From: Algoriphagus sp. A40
GTDB taxonomy: Bacteria; Bacteroidota; Bacteroidia; Cytophagales; Cyclobacteriaceae
Reading direction: 5' to 3'
DNA length: 61,545 nt
Assembly (NCBI RefSeq): GCF_002002735.1
Contig: NZ_MUNY01000037.1
Span: 1 to 61,545 of the forward strand
Shown here: piece after piece, positions 49,307-58,204 of the stretch
Layout of the letters: each line of letters begins with the position of its first letter
Numbering within the stretch: position 1 is the stretch's first letter
Made by a program: the position numbers and the translations under genes
The notes under the pieces: generated by a model
Seen by the model: only the letters and a program-made list of their open reading frames with translations
Database searches by the model: none
What the model was told of the DNA's origin: nothing

Positions 49307-51097
49307 ATGAACATTCAAGAAAATATCATCCAGGGCATTCAGCTGGCTTTTCAGAATATTTACAATCATGATCTGCCTTTGGATCAGATTGCCCTCGCTC
49401 CTACCCGAAAGGAATTTCAGGGAACCTATACGTTTGTGGTTTTCCCCTTTTTGAAAATCTCCCAGGCAAATCCTGAGGCCACTGCCAAGCAAATCGGAGA
49501 ATATCTTAAAGCAAACGTTCCGGCAGTTACGGACTACAACGTCGTCAAAGGATTTCTAAACCTTGTCTTGAACGAACTGGTTTGGGTAGACCTTTTTCAG
49601 CAAATCTATTCCAACCCAAATCTTGGTCAACTTCCTCTAAACGGCCAAAAAGTGATGGTGGAATACTCCTCTCCTAACACCAACAAGCCGCTTCACCTGG
49701 GCCACTTGCGCAATAACTTCCTCGGATTTTCTGTCGCGGAAATCCTCAAAGCCAACGGATATGAGGTCATCAAAGCCAATTTGGTCAATGACCGCGGAAT
49801 CCATATCTGCAAATCCATGGTGGCTTACCAGCACTTTGGAAATGGCGAAACTCCTGAGTCTTCAGGATTGAAAGGTGACCACTTGGCAGGAAAGTATTAT
49901 GTGCTCTTCGACAAGGAATACAAAAAACAAATTGACGAACTGAAATCCTCTGGACAAACTGAGGAGGAAGCCAAAAAAAATGCTCCTATAATCCTGGAGG
50001 CCCAGGAAATGCTCCGAAAGTGGGAAGCTCACGACGAAGCTGTGGTTTCCCTATGGAAGCAAATGAACGAATGGGTGTATGCTGGATTTGATGCCACTTA
50101 CAAAAAGATGGGGGTCAACTTTGACAAGTTCTATTACGAGTCAGACACCTACCTTTTGGGTAAAGATATCGTGGAAGAAGGGCTGGAAAAGGGCATCTTT
50201 TTCAAAAAAGTAAACGGCTCTGTCTGGGTGGATCTAACTGATGAAGGACTGGATGAAAAGCTCGTCCGACGTGCCGATGGGACTTCGGTTTACATCACAC
50301 AAGATCTTGGCACCGCCGATTTGAAATACAAAGATTTTCAAATAAATAAATCTGTTTATGTCGTTGGAAATGAGCAGGATTACCACTTTGAGGTCTTGTT
50401 TAAGATCATGCGGAAATTGGGCAGGTCGTATGGCGATGGATTGTATCATTTGTCGTATGGAATGGTCGATTTGCCTACCGGAAAAATGAAGTCCCGAGAA
50501 GGAACTGTGGTCGATGCCGATGACCTGATGCAGGAAATGGTCGAAACTGCCGAAAAGCATACCAAAGAACTCGGCAAAATCGAAGGCTTCACCGAAGAGC
50601 AGGCAAAAATCCTCTATGAAATTTTGGGCATGGGAGCTTTGAAATACTTTCTGCTTAAAGTTGACCCGAAAAAGCGGATGCTGTTCAATCCTCAGGAATC
50701 AATCGAATTTCAAGGCTACACAGGGCCTTTCGTTCAATATTCCCATGCGCGAATTGCAGCTATTTTAAGAAAAGCAGATCAGATCGGTGTGGCCTACCAA
50801 AACGCTGATTTCTCTGGCATTAGCGAATTGGCTGAATCTGAGATTGCCCTGATTTTGCTTCTAAATGACTTCGAAAAGAAAATTCAAGTGGCAGCTGAGG
50901 AATTTTCCCCGGCGGTCATTGCTCAGTATCTTTTTGATTTGGCAAAAGAATACAACCGATTCTACGCGGATCTTCCTATTTTCCATGAAAAAGAACAACA
51001 GGTTCAAGCGTTTCGTGTTGCACTCTCAGCCTTGACTGCCAAAACAATCAAAAAAGGAATGAGTTTGCTAGGAATAGCTGTCCCAGAACGAATGTAA
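49307..51097 (+). CDS. argS: Arginine--tRNA ligase
   Basis: Charges tRNA-Arg. The 596-residue class I synthetase has an N-terminal Add-1-like domain (~1-110), the HIGH-type motif HLGH (~129-132) in NTNKPLHLGHLRNN, the KMSKS-type KMKSR (~393) and a C-terminal anticodon-binding DALR domain with EFQGYTGPFVQYSHARIAAILRK (~465-487). It is complete at the usual length. It is followed at 2 bp by the glutathione peroxidase gene and then menA, which look cotranscribed. Confidence 0.97.
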   Translation: MNIQENIIQGIQLAFQNIYNHDLPLDQIALAPTRKEFQGTYTFVVFPFLKISQANPEATAKQIGEYLKANVPAVTDYNVVKGFLNLVLNELVWVDLFQQIYSNPNLGQLPLNGQKVMVEYSSPNTNKPLHLGHLRNNFLGFSVAEILKANGYEVIKANLVNDRGIHICKSMVAYQHFGNGETPESSGLKGDHLAGKYYVLFDKEYKKQIDELKSSGQTEEEAKKNAPIILEAQEMLRKWEAHDEAVVSLWKQMNEWVYAGFDATYKKMGVNFDKFYYESDTYLLGKDIVEEGLEKGIFFKKVNGSVWVDLTDEGLDEKLVRRADGTSVYITQDLGTADLKYKDFQINKSVYVVGNEQDYHFEVLFKIMRKLGRSYGDGLYHLSYGMVDLPTGKMKSREGTVVDADDLMQEMVETAEKHTKELGKIEGFTEEQAKILYEILGMGALKYFLLKVDPKKRMLFNPQESIEFQGYTGPFVQYSHARIAAILRKADQIGVAYQNADFSGISELAESEIALILLLNDFEKKIQVAAEEFSPAVIAQYLFDLAKEYNRFYADLPIFHEKEQQVQAFRVALSALTAKTIKKGMSLLGIAVPERM

Positions 51098-51099
51098 TT

Positions 51100-51684
51100 A
51101 TGAAGACTACCCTCTTATTTATCAGCATTATCCTCTTTGCCTGTGGCCAAACTCTCGAAAGACCAAGCGACCAGGCTGAATTTCACCCCTCATTTGATCA
51201 AACAATGGAAAGTTCCTTTTATGATTTCAAGCTGAAAGACATCAACGGCAAAGAAGTTGACTTCTCCGAATTCAAAGGCAAAAAACTCCTCCTGGTCAAC
51301 GTGGCTTCCAAATGCGGCTATACCAAACAGTACGCCCAACTCCAGGAATTGTATGCCACGCACGGAGACGATATCCTGATTCTTGGCTTTCCTGCCAATA
51401 ACTTCGGTGGCCAGGAACCGGGCTCCAACGAGGAAATCAAGGAGTTCTGCTCCACTGAATATGGAGTCACTTTTCCGATGTTTGAGAAGATTTCCGTCAA
51501 AGGCTTTGATAAGCATCCGCTTTACAGATGGCTTTCCGATGCTTCCCAAAACGGCTGGAACAACGAGGAACCGAGCTGGAATTTCTGCAAGTATTTCATC
51601 AATGAAAAAGGCGAACTGGTTAAGTTTTTCCCATCTTCTGTGACTCCATTGGATGAAGAAATCCTTAATTTAATCGGAGCCTGA
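51100..51684 (+). CDS. Glutathione peroxidase-like thiol peroxidase, lipoprotein form
   Basis: A 194-residue protein with a lipoprotein signal (MKTTLLFISIILFACGQ), so it is anchored in the envelope rather than cytoplasmic. The mature domain has the catalytic Cys in VNVASKCGYTKQY (Cys ~71), the FPANNFGGQEPGS block (~106-118) with the Gln of the catalytic tetrad, and WNFCKYFINEKG (~164) with the Trp/Asn. It is a Cys, not selenocysteine, enzyme that most likely uses a thioredoxin-type reductant. It is placed in an argS-gpx-menA row with very short spacers. Confidence 0.92.
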   Translation: MKTTLLFISIILFACGQTLERPSDQAEFHPSFDQTMESSFYDFKLKDINGKEVDFSEFKGKKLLLVNVASKCGYTKQYAQLQELYATHGDDILILGFPANNFGGQEPGSNEEIKEFCSTEYGVTFPMFEKISVKGFDKHPLYRWLSDASQNGWNNEEPSWNFCKYFINEKGELVKFFPSSVTPLDEEILNLIGA

Positions 51685-51700
51685 TTCCAGTATTTTTGCT

Positions 51701-52609
51701 TTGAAAAAAGAAATTAAATCCAAAAAAGAAGCCTGGCTGCACGCGGTCAGGCTTCGGACTTTACCCTTGGCTTTAGCCAGCATTTTTGCAGGTTCTTTTC
51801 TTGCAGAATGGCAAGAAAGCTTCCGCTGGGAAATCCTCCTCCTTGCCTCACTCACAACCATTTTTCTCCAAATCTTGTCCAATCTGTCCAATGACTATGG
51901 TGACACAGTCCATGGGGCAGATTCCGCCGAAAGAAAAGGCCCTGTCAGAGCCGTCCAATCCGGGATGATTTCTTTGGCTGAGATGAAGCGGGCGATGTAC
52001 CTGTTTGGGATTTTGTCGCTGGTTTCAGGATTGCTGCTGCTCTATTTTGCAGTTCAGGATTGGAAGCTGTTTGCGCTCTTTTTGGGGCTTGGATTAGCTG
52101 CGATTTGGGCTGCAATTTCCTATACTTCAGGAAGCAATCCATACGGTTATGCCGGCTTGGGGGATATTTCGGTTTTTCTGTTTTTTGGTTTACTTGGAGT
52201 ATTGGGCACCTTCTTTCTTCATACCCTGAGCTTTGAGCCGCTCATTTTATTGATCGGCATTTCATTGGGATTATTTAGTACAGCTGTACTCAATATCAAC
52301 AACATCCGGGACATCGAGTCCGACCAAAAAGCCGGCAAAAAGTCAATTCCGGTACGCATTGGCAGAAAAGCTGCTGTTCGGTACAATTGGGGGCTATTGG
52401 CTGGGGGCTATTTTTGCCTGATCGGTTTTGCCATTTTCAGTGACCACTTATTTTCTCTTTTGGCAATTTTAGCTTGGCCATTGATGATGAAGGTCGGATA
52501 TGGTGTTCAGCACGCACAATCTTCTGCTGAAACAGATCCTTTTCTCAAAAAAATGGCCCTAAGCACGCTACTTTGGGTTATCCTTTTTGGAGTGGGCTTG
52601 CTTTTTTAG
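51701..52609 (+). CDS. menA: 1,4-dihydroxy-2-naphthoate polyprenyltransferase MenA
   Basis: An inner-membrane UbiA-family prenyltransferase of menaquinone synthesis that attaches the polyprenyl chain to DHNA. The 302-residue protein has about eight to nine transmembrane helices. The first Asp-rich site is NDYGDTVHGAD (~63-73), followed by RKGPVRAVQSG (~79-89); the second is NNIRDIESDQKAGKKSIPVRIG (~200-222). MenA rather than UbiA is indicated by this NDxxD pattern and the phylum. The start is TTG at 51701; no ATG lies near enough to keep the conserved WLHAVRLRTLPLALA segment. It is 16 bp after the peroxidase gene. Confidence 0.93.
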   Translation: MKKEIKSKKEAWLHAVRLRTLPLALASIFAGSFLAEWQESFRWEILLLASLTTIFLQILSNLSNDYGDTVHGADSAERKGPVRAVQSGMISLAEMKRAMYLFGILSLVSGLLLLYFAVQDWKLFALFLGLGLAAIWAAISYTSGSNPYGYAGLGDISVFLFFGLLGVLGTFFLHTLSFEPLILLIGISLGLFSTAVLNINNIRDIESDQKAGKKSIPVRIGRKAAVRYNWGLLAGGYFCLIGFAIFSDHLFSLLAILAWPLMMKVGYGVQHAQSSAETDPFLKKMALSTLLWVILFGVGLLF

Positions 52610-52683
52610 CAAAAGCTGGCAAAAATCATTTTCCTGTCGCTTTAAATGGCTAATTTGGGGAATAACAACAACCCTAAACTGCC

Positions 52684-53538
52684 ATGATCAAAGTCCTTGT
52701 TCCATTTGATTTTTCCCAAACAGCACAACACGCACTCAATTTTGCCACCAGTATGGCAGACTCTTATCACCAGGTTGAAATTACTGTATTCCATGTAGTT
52801 GAAACTCCTGTCTCTACCGGCATGAGTACGATGGGAGGTGGATTTGATGCCCTTCCTGATCTGCAAAACAATATTTTTTATATGGAGCTGATTGAAACCC
52901 GCAAAAAGCAATTTGCGGAATTGGAAAAGAAATATATCGGATCCAAATACGGTTTTAAAACCAAATTGGTCCTTGGAAATGTATTCAAAGGGATTGTAGA
53001 GGCAATCAAAGAGGAGGCACCTGATCTGGTCATTATGGGTTCAAAAGGAAGCTCCGGACTCGAAGAAGTGCTAATCGGTAGCAATACCGAAAAAGTGGTC
53101 AGAAATGCCACCTGCCCTGTAGTCACCATCAAGGCAGATACTCCTTTTGAAAAAATGAAAAAAGTGGTTTTTGCCTCTGATTTCAAAGAATCCGACGATG
53201 AAGTAGCTGCAAGGATCAAACGAATGCAGGCGATATTCAATGCGGAATTCTATTTTGTAGTAGTCAATACTCCTGGAAATTTTGAAACCACCAGAGAGTC
53301 AATAGCCCGGATCAAAATGTTTGTCCAAAAATATCACTTCGAAAACATCAAAGCTGAAGTTTACAATTCAATGTCCGAGGAGTCTGGCATTATCGAATTT
53401 GCTGACGATGTAGACGCAGACCTGATCGCGATGACCACACACGGCAGAACCGGACTTTTGCATCTGATCACAGGAAGCATTGCTGAGGATGTGGTCAATC
53501 ATTCAAAAAGACCCGTTTGGACTTACAAAACCCGGTGA
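52684..53538 (+). CDS. Tandem universal stress protein
   Basis: The 284-residue cytoplasmic protein has two Usp domains. Domain 1 (~1-152) starts MIKVLVPFDFSQTAQHAL and contains the ATP-type loop GSKGSSGLEEVLIGSNTEKVV (~119-139). Domain 2 (~158-283) starts MKKVVFASDFKE and ends with THGRTGLLHLITGSIAEDVV (~255-275), with the first Gly of the usual G-x2-G replaced by a looser pattern. Such proteins bind ATP or act as stress-linked chaperones. It stands alone and ends at a hairpin terminator. Confidence 0.93.
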   Translation: MIKVLVPFDFSQTAQHALNFATSMADSYHQVEITVFHVVETPVSTGMSTMGGGFDALPDLQNNIFYMELIETRKKQFAELEKKYIGSKYGFKTKLVLGNVFKGIVEAIKEEAPDLVIMGSKGSSGLEEVLIGSNTEKVVRNATCPVVTIKADTPFEKMKKVVFASDFKESDDEVAARIKRMQAIFNAEFYFVVVNTPGNFETTRESIARIKMFVQKYHFENIKAEVYNSMSEESGIIEFADDVDADLIAMTTHGRTGLLHLITGSIAEDVVNHSKRPVWTYKTR

Positions 53539-53554
53539 TTAAAACTTAAATTTG

Positions 53555-53581
53555 AGGCCTGCACCAAAATGCAGGCCTTTT
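53555..53581 (+). terminator. Rho-independent terminator of the universal stress protein gene
   Basis: AGGCCTGCA (53555-53563) pairs perfectly with TGCAGGCCT (53570-53578), then T-rich. It ends 10 bp before the ATG of the SUI1 gene and helps decide that start. Confidence 0.85.
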
Positions 53582-53590
53582 CATTTTCTC

Positions 53591-53944
53591 ATGAGCAAGA
53601 AAAACAACGACTGGAAAAAACGGGACGGAGTGGTCTACTCCACCAGTGATAATTTTGAATACAATTTTGGAGATCAGGAAGCGTCGGAAACCCTCCCCCC
53701 TTCCCAGCAAAAACTAAAAGTTTTGCTGGACAAAAAAGCTAGAGCAGGTAAGCAGGTTACTTTGGTAGAGGGATTTGTCGGAACCGAGGATGATCTGAAA
53801 GAATTGGGAAAACTGCTCAAAAACAAATGTGGTGTGGGTGGCTCTGCTAAAGACGGCGAAATCCTCATTCAGGGTGACCATCGGGACAAAGTTCTACAGG
53901 TATTGCATCAGTCCGGATATGGCGCTAAAAAATCCGGAGGGTGA
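53591..53944 (+). CDS. SUI1/eIF1-type translation factor (YciH-like)
   Basis: I use the ATG at 53591 ([18 protein letters not shown]), because the frame upstream runs through a terminator; 117 residues. The SUI1 domain occupies ~45-115, with [16 protein letters not shown] and [23 protein letters not shown], the conserved CGVGG(S/T) loop. Bacterial members such as YciH are thought to influence start-site selection fidelity, and the role is not essential. Its stop lies 3 bp from the stop of the convergent DUF3109 gene. Confidence 0.92.
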   Translation: MSKKNNDWKKRDGVVYSTSDNFEYNFGDQEASETLPPSQQKLKVLLDKKARAGKQVTLVEGFVGTEDDLKELGKLLKNKCGVGGSAKDGEILIQGDHRDKVLQVLHQSGYGAKKSGG

Positions 53945-53947
53945 GTT

Positions 53948-55040
<1,093 letters not shown>

Positions 55041-55063
55041 GAAAAAAGATAAGGGAAATATCT

Positions 55064-55091
55064 AAAAAAAGAACCGCCCCTTTCGGAGCGG
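55064..55091 (-). terminator. Intrinsic terminator just upstream of the DUF4442 gene
   Basis: On the minus strand CCGCTCC-GAAA-GGGGCGG (one C/A mismatch) is followed by TTC and seven T. It is oriented to stop transcription heading for the DUF4442 gene, with no annotated gene upstream on that strand. It may end a small RNA or act as an attenuator. Confidence 0.75.
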
Positions 55092-55209
55092 CCCAACCCA
55101 GCACTATAAAGAAAGCCTTTAATACTTTAATAACAGGATAGCCTTTGGAATGTTTAAACCCATTGAAAAAACAGAAAATTAATTCAGCCCTTAGTAGACT
55201 TTCCTTTCT
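55064..55209 (-). ncRNA. Candidate small RNA or attenuated leader opposite the rnpB upstream region
   Basis: An exact Bacteroidota -7 element, TAGGTTTG, lies on the minus strand at 55222-55215, and an intrinsic terminator ends at 55064, giving a predicted transcript of about 145 nt. Internally, AAAGGAAAG near the 5' end can pair with CTTTCTTT near the 3' end. No clear -33 TTG is seen. I see no open reading frame. It could be a free small RNA or the leader of the DUF4442 gene. Confidence 0.35.
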
Positions 55210-55249
55210 GTGAACAAACCTATCGGTAAAAATTGCCGTACTTTGCAGC

Positions 55250-55684
55250 GTGCAAGTCGTTTTGTCGCCGTCCTACCCCGATTGCTACCGGGGTCGGGAG
55301 GGAGGAAAGTCCGGGCAACACAGAGCGCCATACTTCCTAACGGGAAGGATTTCTATTGGTGACGATAGGAATACAGACAGGGCCACAGAAACAAACCGCC
55401 AATCGATACAGGGCTTGCCCTGAGTTTGTCGAAGGGTAAGGGTGAAAAGGTGGGGTAAGAGCCCACCGGTCCGGTGGTGACATCGGAAGCTAGGCAAACC
55501 TTATGGGTTGAAAGATCAAATAGGCCCCGGGCAAAGAGCTGCTCGTTCGATTCTCGTTCATTCGGGATTCCGGGGTGGGTAGATCGATGGATCCCGATCG
55601 CAAGGCCGGGACTAGATAAATGACAAAAACTCTGGGCTGATTTTATCGGCAAAGGGATACAGAACCCGGCTTACAGACTTGCAC
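55250..55684 (+). ncRNA. rnpB: RNase P RNA (bacterial class A)
   Basis: The catalytic RNA of RNase P, which trims tRNA 5' ends. Termini GTGCAAGTC (55250) and GACTTGCAC (ending 55684) pair to form P1. Universal elements appear in order: GGAGGAAAGTCCGGGC (55301-55316), ACAGAAACAAACCGCC (55386-55400), GGGTAAGGGTGAAAAGGTG (P10-P11 region), GGTAAGAGCCCACC, then AACCTTATGGG, AGATCAAATAGG, CTAGATAAATGAC and the 3' ACAGAACCCGGCTTA (55661-55675). Length is about 435 nt. A TACTTTGC at 55239-55246 is a near match to the -7 promoter element. The P9 region carries an unusual palindrome. Confidence 0.96.
55418..55436. repeat. REP-type palindrome inside RNase P RNA (CCCTGAGTTTGTCGAAGGG)
   Basis: This word is a common form of a dispersed palindromic repeat (CCCTGAG...TCGAAGGG). 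It falls between the conserved AAACCGCC and GGTAAGGGTGAAA segments, the place of helix P9, and overlaps a second hairpin, CAGGGC-TTG-CCCTG. Confidence 0.6.
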
Positions 55685-55704
55685 TTTTTTCTTTATTTTA
55701 CGCT

Positions 55705-56862
55705 ATGCCAAAGATTCTGATTATAGATGACGAGCGCTTTATACGCGCATCCCTTAGGGAAATATTAGAGTACGAAAAATTTGAAGTATCAGAAGCCCAA
55801 GACGGAGAAGAAGGCTTGGCCAAAATACAGGAAGAAGAATTTGACCTGGTGCTTTGCGATGTCAAAATGCCCAAAATGGACGGAATCGAGGTTTTGGATC
55901 ATGCCAAAGCTATGGATCGCCCTCCTCAGTTTATCATGATTTCCGCACATGGTAGCATTGAGACAGCCGTTGAGGCAACCAAAAAGGGTGCATTTGATTT
56001 TATCCCCAAGCCCCCAGATCTAAACAGACTTTTGCTCACAGTCAGAAATGCGCTGGACAAAAAGCAACTGGTCACCGAGACTAAAGTGCTTAAGAAAAAA
56101 CTCTCCAAAAAGTTTGACATGGTAGGTGAATCTCCTGCTATCGCCAGAGTAAAAAACACCATTGAAAAAGTCGCTCCTACTGATGCACGGGTTTTGATCA
56201 CCGGACCAAACGGAACTGGAAAAGAACTTGTTGCCCACTGGATTCACCAAAAAAGCAACCGTCAGGCTGAACCTTTTGTAGCAGTCAACTGTGCAGCAAT
56301 CCCTTCAGAATTGATCGAATCGGAGCTTTTTGGCCATGAAAAAGGAGCTTTTACTTCTGCTCACAAGCAGCGTAACGGTAAGTTTGAACAGGCCCAAGGA
56401 GGCACTTTATTTCTGGACGAAATCGGAGACATGTCACTTTCGGCTCAATCCAAAGTACTTCGGGCGCTTCAGGAAAATCTGATCAACAGAGTCGGCAGTG
56501 ACAGGGACATCAAAGTAGATGTTAGGGTACTCGCTGCTACTAACAAGGATCTGAAAAAGGAAATTGAAGCCGGAAGGTTCCGCGAAGATTTATATCATCG
56601 GCTCAGTGTGATCCTAGTGCAGGTACCTGCCTTGAAAGACCGAAAAGATGACATTCCCTTGCTAGTGGACAAGTTTTTGGAGGATATCGCTATGGAAAGC
56701 GGAGATGCCAAGAAAAGCATCGCTAAAGATGCGCTACATATGCTGCAGGAATTTCCATGGACTGGAAATATCCGAGAACTCAGAAACGTAGTGGAGAGAT
56801 TGGTGATTCTGGGAGAACCGGTAATCAGCCTCGAAGACATAAAAAAATATGCTGACTATTAA
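55705..56862 (+). CDS. NtrC-type response regulator with receiver and AAA+ domains but no DNA-binding domain
   Basis: A 385-residue protein. The receiver domain (1-120) has Asp52 in LVLCDVKMP and Lys ~103. The AAA+ sigma-54-activator domain (~140-380) has Walker A GPNGTGKE (~168-175), the sigma-54 contact loop GAFTSA (~214-219, instead of the usual GAFTGA), Walker B LFLDEIGD (~235) and NIRELRNVVERL near the end. The protein stops at EDIKKYADY, where a Fis-type helix-turn-helix would normally begin, about 60-90 residues short of full NtrC. No frameshift is visible: a perfect terminator overlaps the stop codon. Proteins of this shape may activate sigma-54 from solution. It starts 21 bp after rnpB. 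Confidence 0.92.
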   Translation: MPKILIIDDERFIRASLREILEYEKFEVSEAQDGEEGLAKIQEEEFDLVLCDVKMPKMDGIEVLDHAKAMDRPPQFIMISAHGSIETAVEATKKGAFDFIPKPPDLNRLLLTVRNALDKKQLVTETKVLKKKLSKKFDMVGESPAIARVKNTIEKVAPTDARVLITGPNGTGKELVAHWIHQKSNRQAEPFVAVNCAAIPSELIESELFGHEKGAFTSAHKQRNGKFEQAQGGTLFLDEIGDMSLSAQSKVLRALQENLINRVGSDRDIKVDVRVLAATNKDLKKEIEAGRFREDLYHRLSVILVQVPALKDRKDDIPLLVDKFLEDIAMESGDAKKSIAKDALHMLQEFPWTGNIRELRNVVERLVILGEPVISLEDIKKYADY

Positions 56863-56879
56863 AGGTCAGCATATTTTTT
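56842..56879. terminator. Bidirectional terminator overlapping two stop codons
   Basis: Perfect 15-bp arms at 56842-56856 and 56865-56879 (GTCAGCATATTTTTT on the right) with an 8-nt loop. The stem begins inside the regulator's last codons, and its T-run end reaches the stop codon of the minus-strand lipoprotein gene. Confidence 0.85.
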
Positions 56880-56997
56880 AGATATTGGATTTTTGCGCTG
56901 TAGGTGCTTTTGCGTAGGCAGGGCAAGGTTTGCTGGAGGCACATGCTCCCAAAGCTAAAATCCCGACCAATAGTGCAATCGTGGCTAATCTTTTCAT
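56878..56997 (-). CDS. 39-residue lipoprotein with CPAY motif
   Basis: A short gene read from ATG at 56997 to TAA at 56878-56880. The product MKRLATIALLVGILALGAC has a perfect lipoprotein signal, so the mature peptide is only about 21 residues: C-ASSKPCPAYAKAPTAQKSNI. Tiny lipoproteins with a Cys-Pro-x-Tyr motif recur in Bacteroidota in my recollection, without known function. The stop codon coincides with the edge of a shared terminator, which supports this reading. About 140 bp of non-coding sequence lies upstream. Confidence 0.75.
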   Translation of the reverse strand: MKRLATIALLVGILALGACASSKPCPAYAKAPTAQKSNI

Positions 56998-57139
56998 CTG
57001 TTTATAATTTGTTTTTAAAGGTCAGATGGAATCTCGCATGATGAATAAGCGTCACATTTGGTGATTACTGAGTCATGCTCGATTTCATAGGTCAATTTTT
57101 ATGCTTTTCAAATATGTCTATTAAATCTTAAGATAGCAA

Positions 57140-58135
57140 TTACTGCACCAACAAGTTGCAGCCTCGAATTTCAGAATTATCAAATCGCCCCAATACTTCC
57201 AGAAACCCATTTTCATCAAATCTACCCAGATCCTGGGTTTCAATAAATGCACAGGAATGGAAGTTGGCCAGATCAATCACGTTGATTCCGCCTTGTGATC
57301 TCGTTGACCAGCTGAGCGGATCATTCACATCCCGAAGTATAACGCGCATGGAAGCCGGAAGCGTATATTTTCCTTCCCCTTTTGAATAGGCTTGGGACAT
57401 CAGTTCCGTCATTCCATATTCCGAGTGGATGGTTTTTACCCGGAAAAAGGATTTAAGATTATCATGAACTTCTTCCCTGATCATTTCTTTTCTCCTCCCC
57501 TTCATCCCTCCGGTTTCCATCACCATCAAGTTATCAATGGGAGAAAAAATCTTACCGGATTCTGCCAAATCCAACAGTGCAAAGGTCACTCCCAGCAATA
57601 AAACTTTTTTGGAACCCGTCTTCAGCAATTCCAATTTTTCGAGCAATTCATCCTGGTTGTATAAGTAAAATCCGGAATGCTCTGATTTGGATTCATCGAT
57701 GAAATGCTTGGCCATAGACACCAAACTACTACCTGGCCGTTCAAGATAAGCAGGCAACAAAGCCAGTACATGAAATTCTGCCAGAGAACCATAATTTTTT
57801 TCAAAAATCTCTTGAGCATGCTTCAAATACCAAGGCTCTGACCAAATGAAATGTTTGCTAGTGATTATTCCGGTAGTCCCACTACTGGAATAAAATGAAC
57901 TGAAATCGGAAGGTTTACCACAAACTATAGGAAAATCTTTAAAAAATCGAATCGGCAAAAATGGGATAGAATCAAGAGATTTAACGTCCTTCGGATCGAT
58001 TCTCCGGGCATCTAAATAAGCCTTATAAACCTCATTTCCAATGGATTGAAATCTAAAAATGGTTAATGCAAGTTCTTCGAATCGGTCGCTTTCAATAAAG
58101 CTGAGCCTTTCCGAAAAACTTTTAAAATCTTGCAT
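57140..58135 (-). CDS. LuxE/PaaK-like acyl-protein synthetase domain protein
   Basis: A 331-residue cytoplasmic protein of the LuxE (acyl-protein synthetase) branch of the ANL adenylate-forming superfamily. Visible features: FLPIRFFKDFPI (~58-69), the nucleotide loop SSGTTGIITS (~84-93), LLALLPAYLER-like ALLPAYLERPGSSLVSMAKHFID (~123-146), METGGMKGRRKEMIREE (~207-223), HSEYGMTELMSQAYS (~236-250) and GRFDNSEIRGCNL at the C-terminus. It would activate a carboxylic acid as acyl-AMP and pass it to a protein or CoA. No LuxC/D partners are present, so the substrate is unknown. Divergent from the lipoprotein gene at 58205. Confidence 0.9.
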   Translation of the reverse strand: MQDFKSFSERLSFIESDRFEELALTIFRFQSIGNEVYKAYLDARRIDPKDVKSLDSIPFLPIRFFKDFPIVCGKPSDFSSFYSSSGTTGIITSKHFIWSEPWYLKHAQEIFEKNYGSLAEFHVLALLPAYLERPGSSLVSMAKHFIDESKSEHSGFYLYNQDELLEKLELLKTGSKKVLLLGVTFALLDLAESGKIFSPIDNLMVMETGGMKGRRKEMIREEVHDNLKSFFRVKTIHSEYGMTELMSQAYSKGEGKYTLPASMRVILRDVNDPLSWSTRSQGGINVIDLANFHSCAFIETQDLGRFDENGFLEVLGRFDNSEIRGCNLLVQ

Positions 58136-58204
58136 CGTTTTATAATTTGCGTTTTTACTGAGAAAAACTAACGTTATTTTAGGGAGTAAATTTACCTTCA
58201 GCCG

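Noticed and set aside
55285..55652. Minus-strand open frames across RNase P RNA
   Set aside because: The region is fully explained by conserved rnpB structure on the plus strand.
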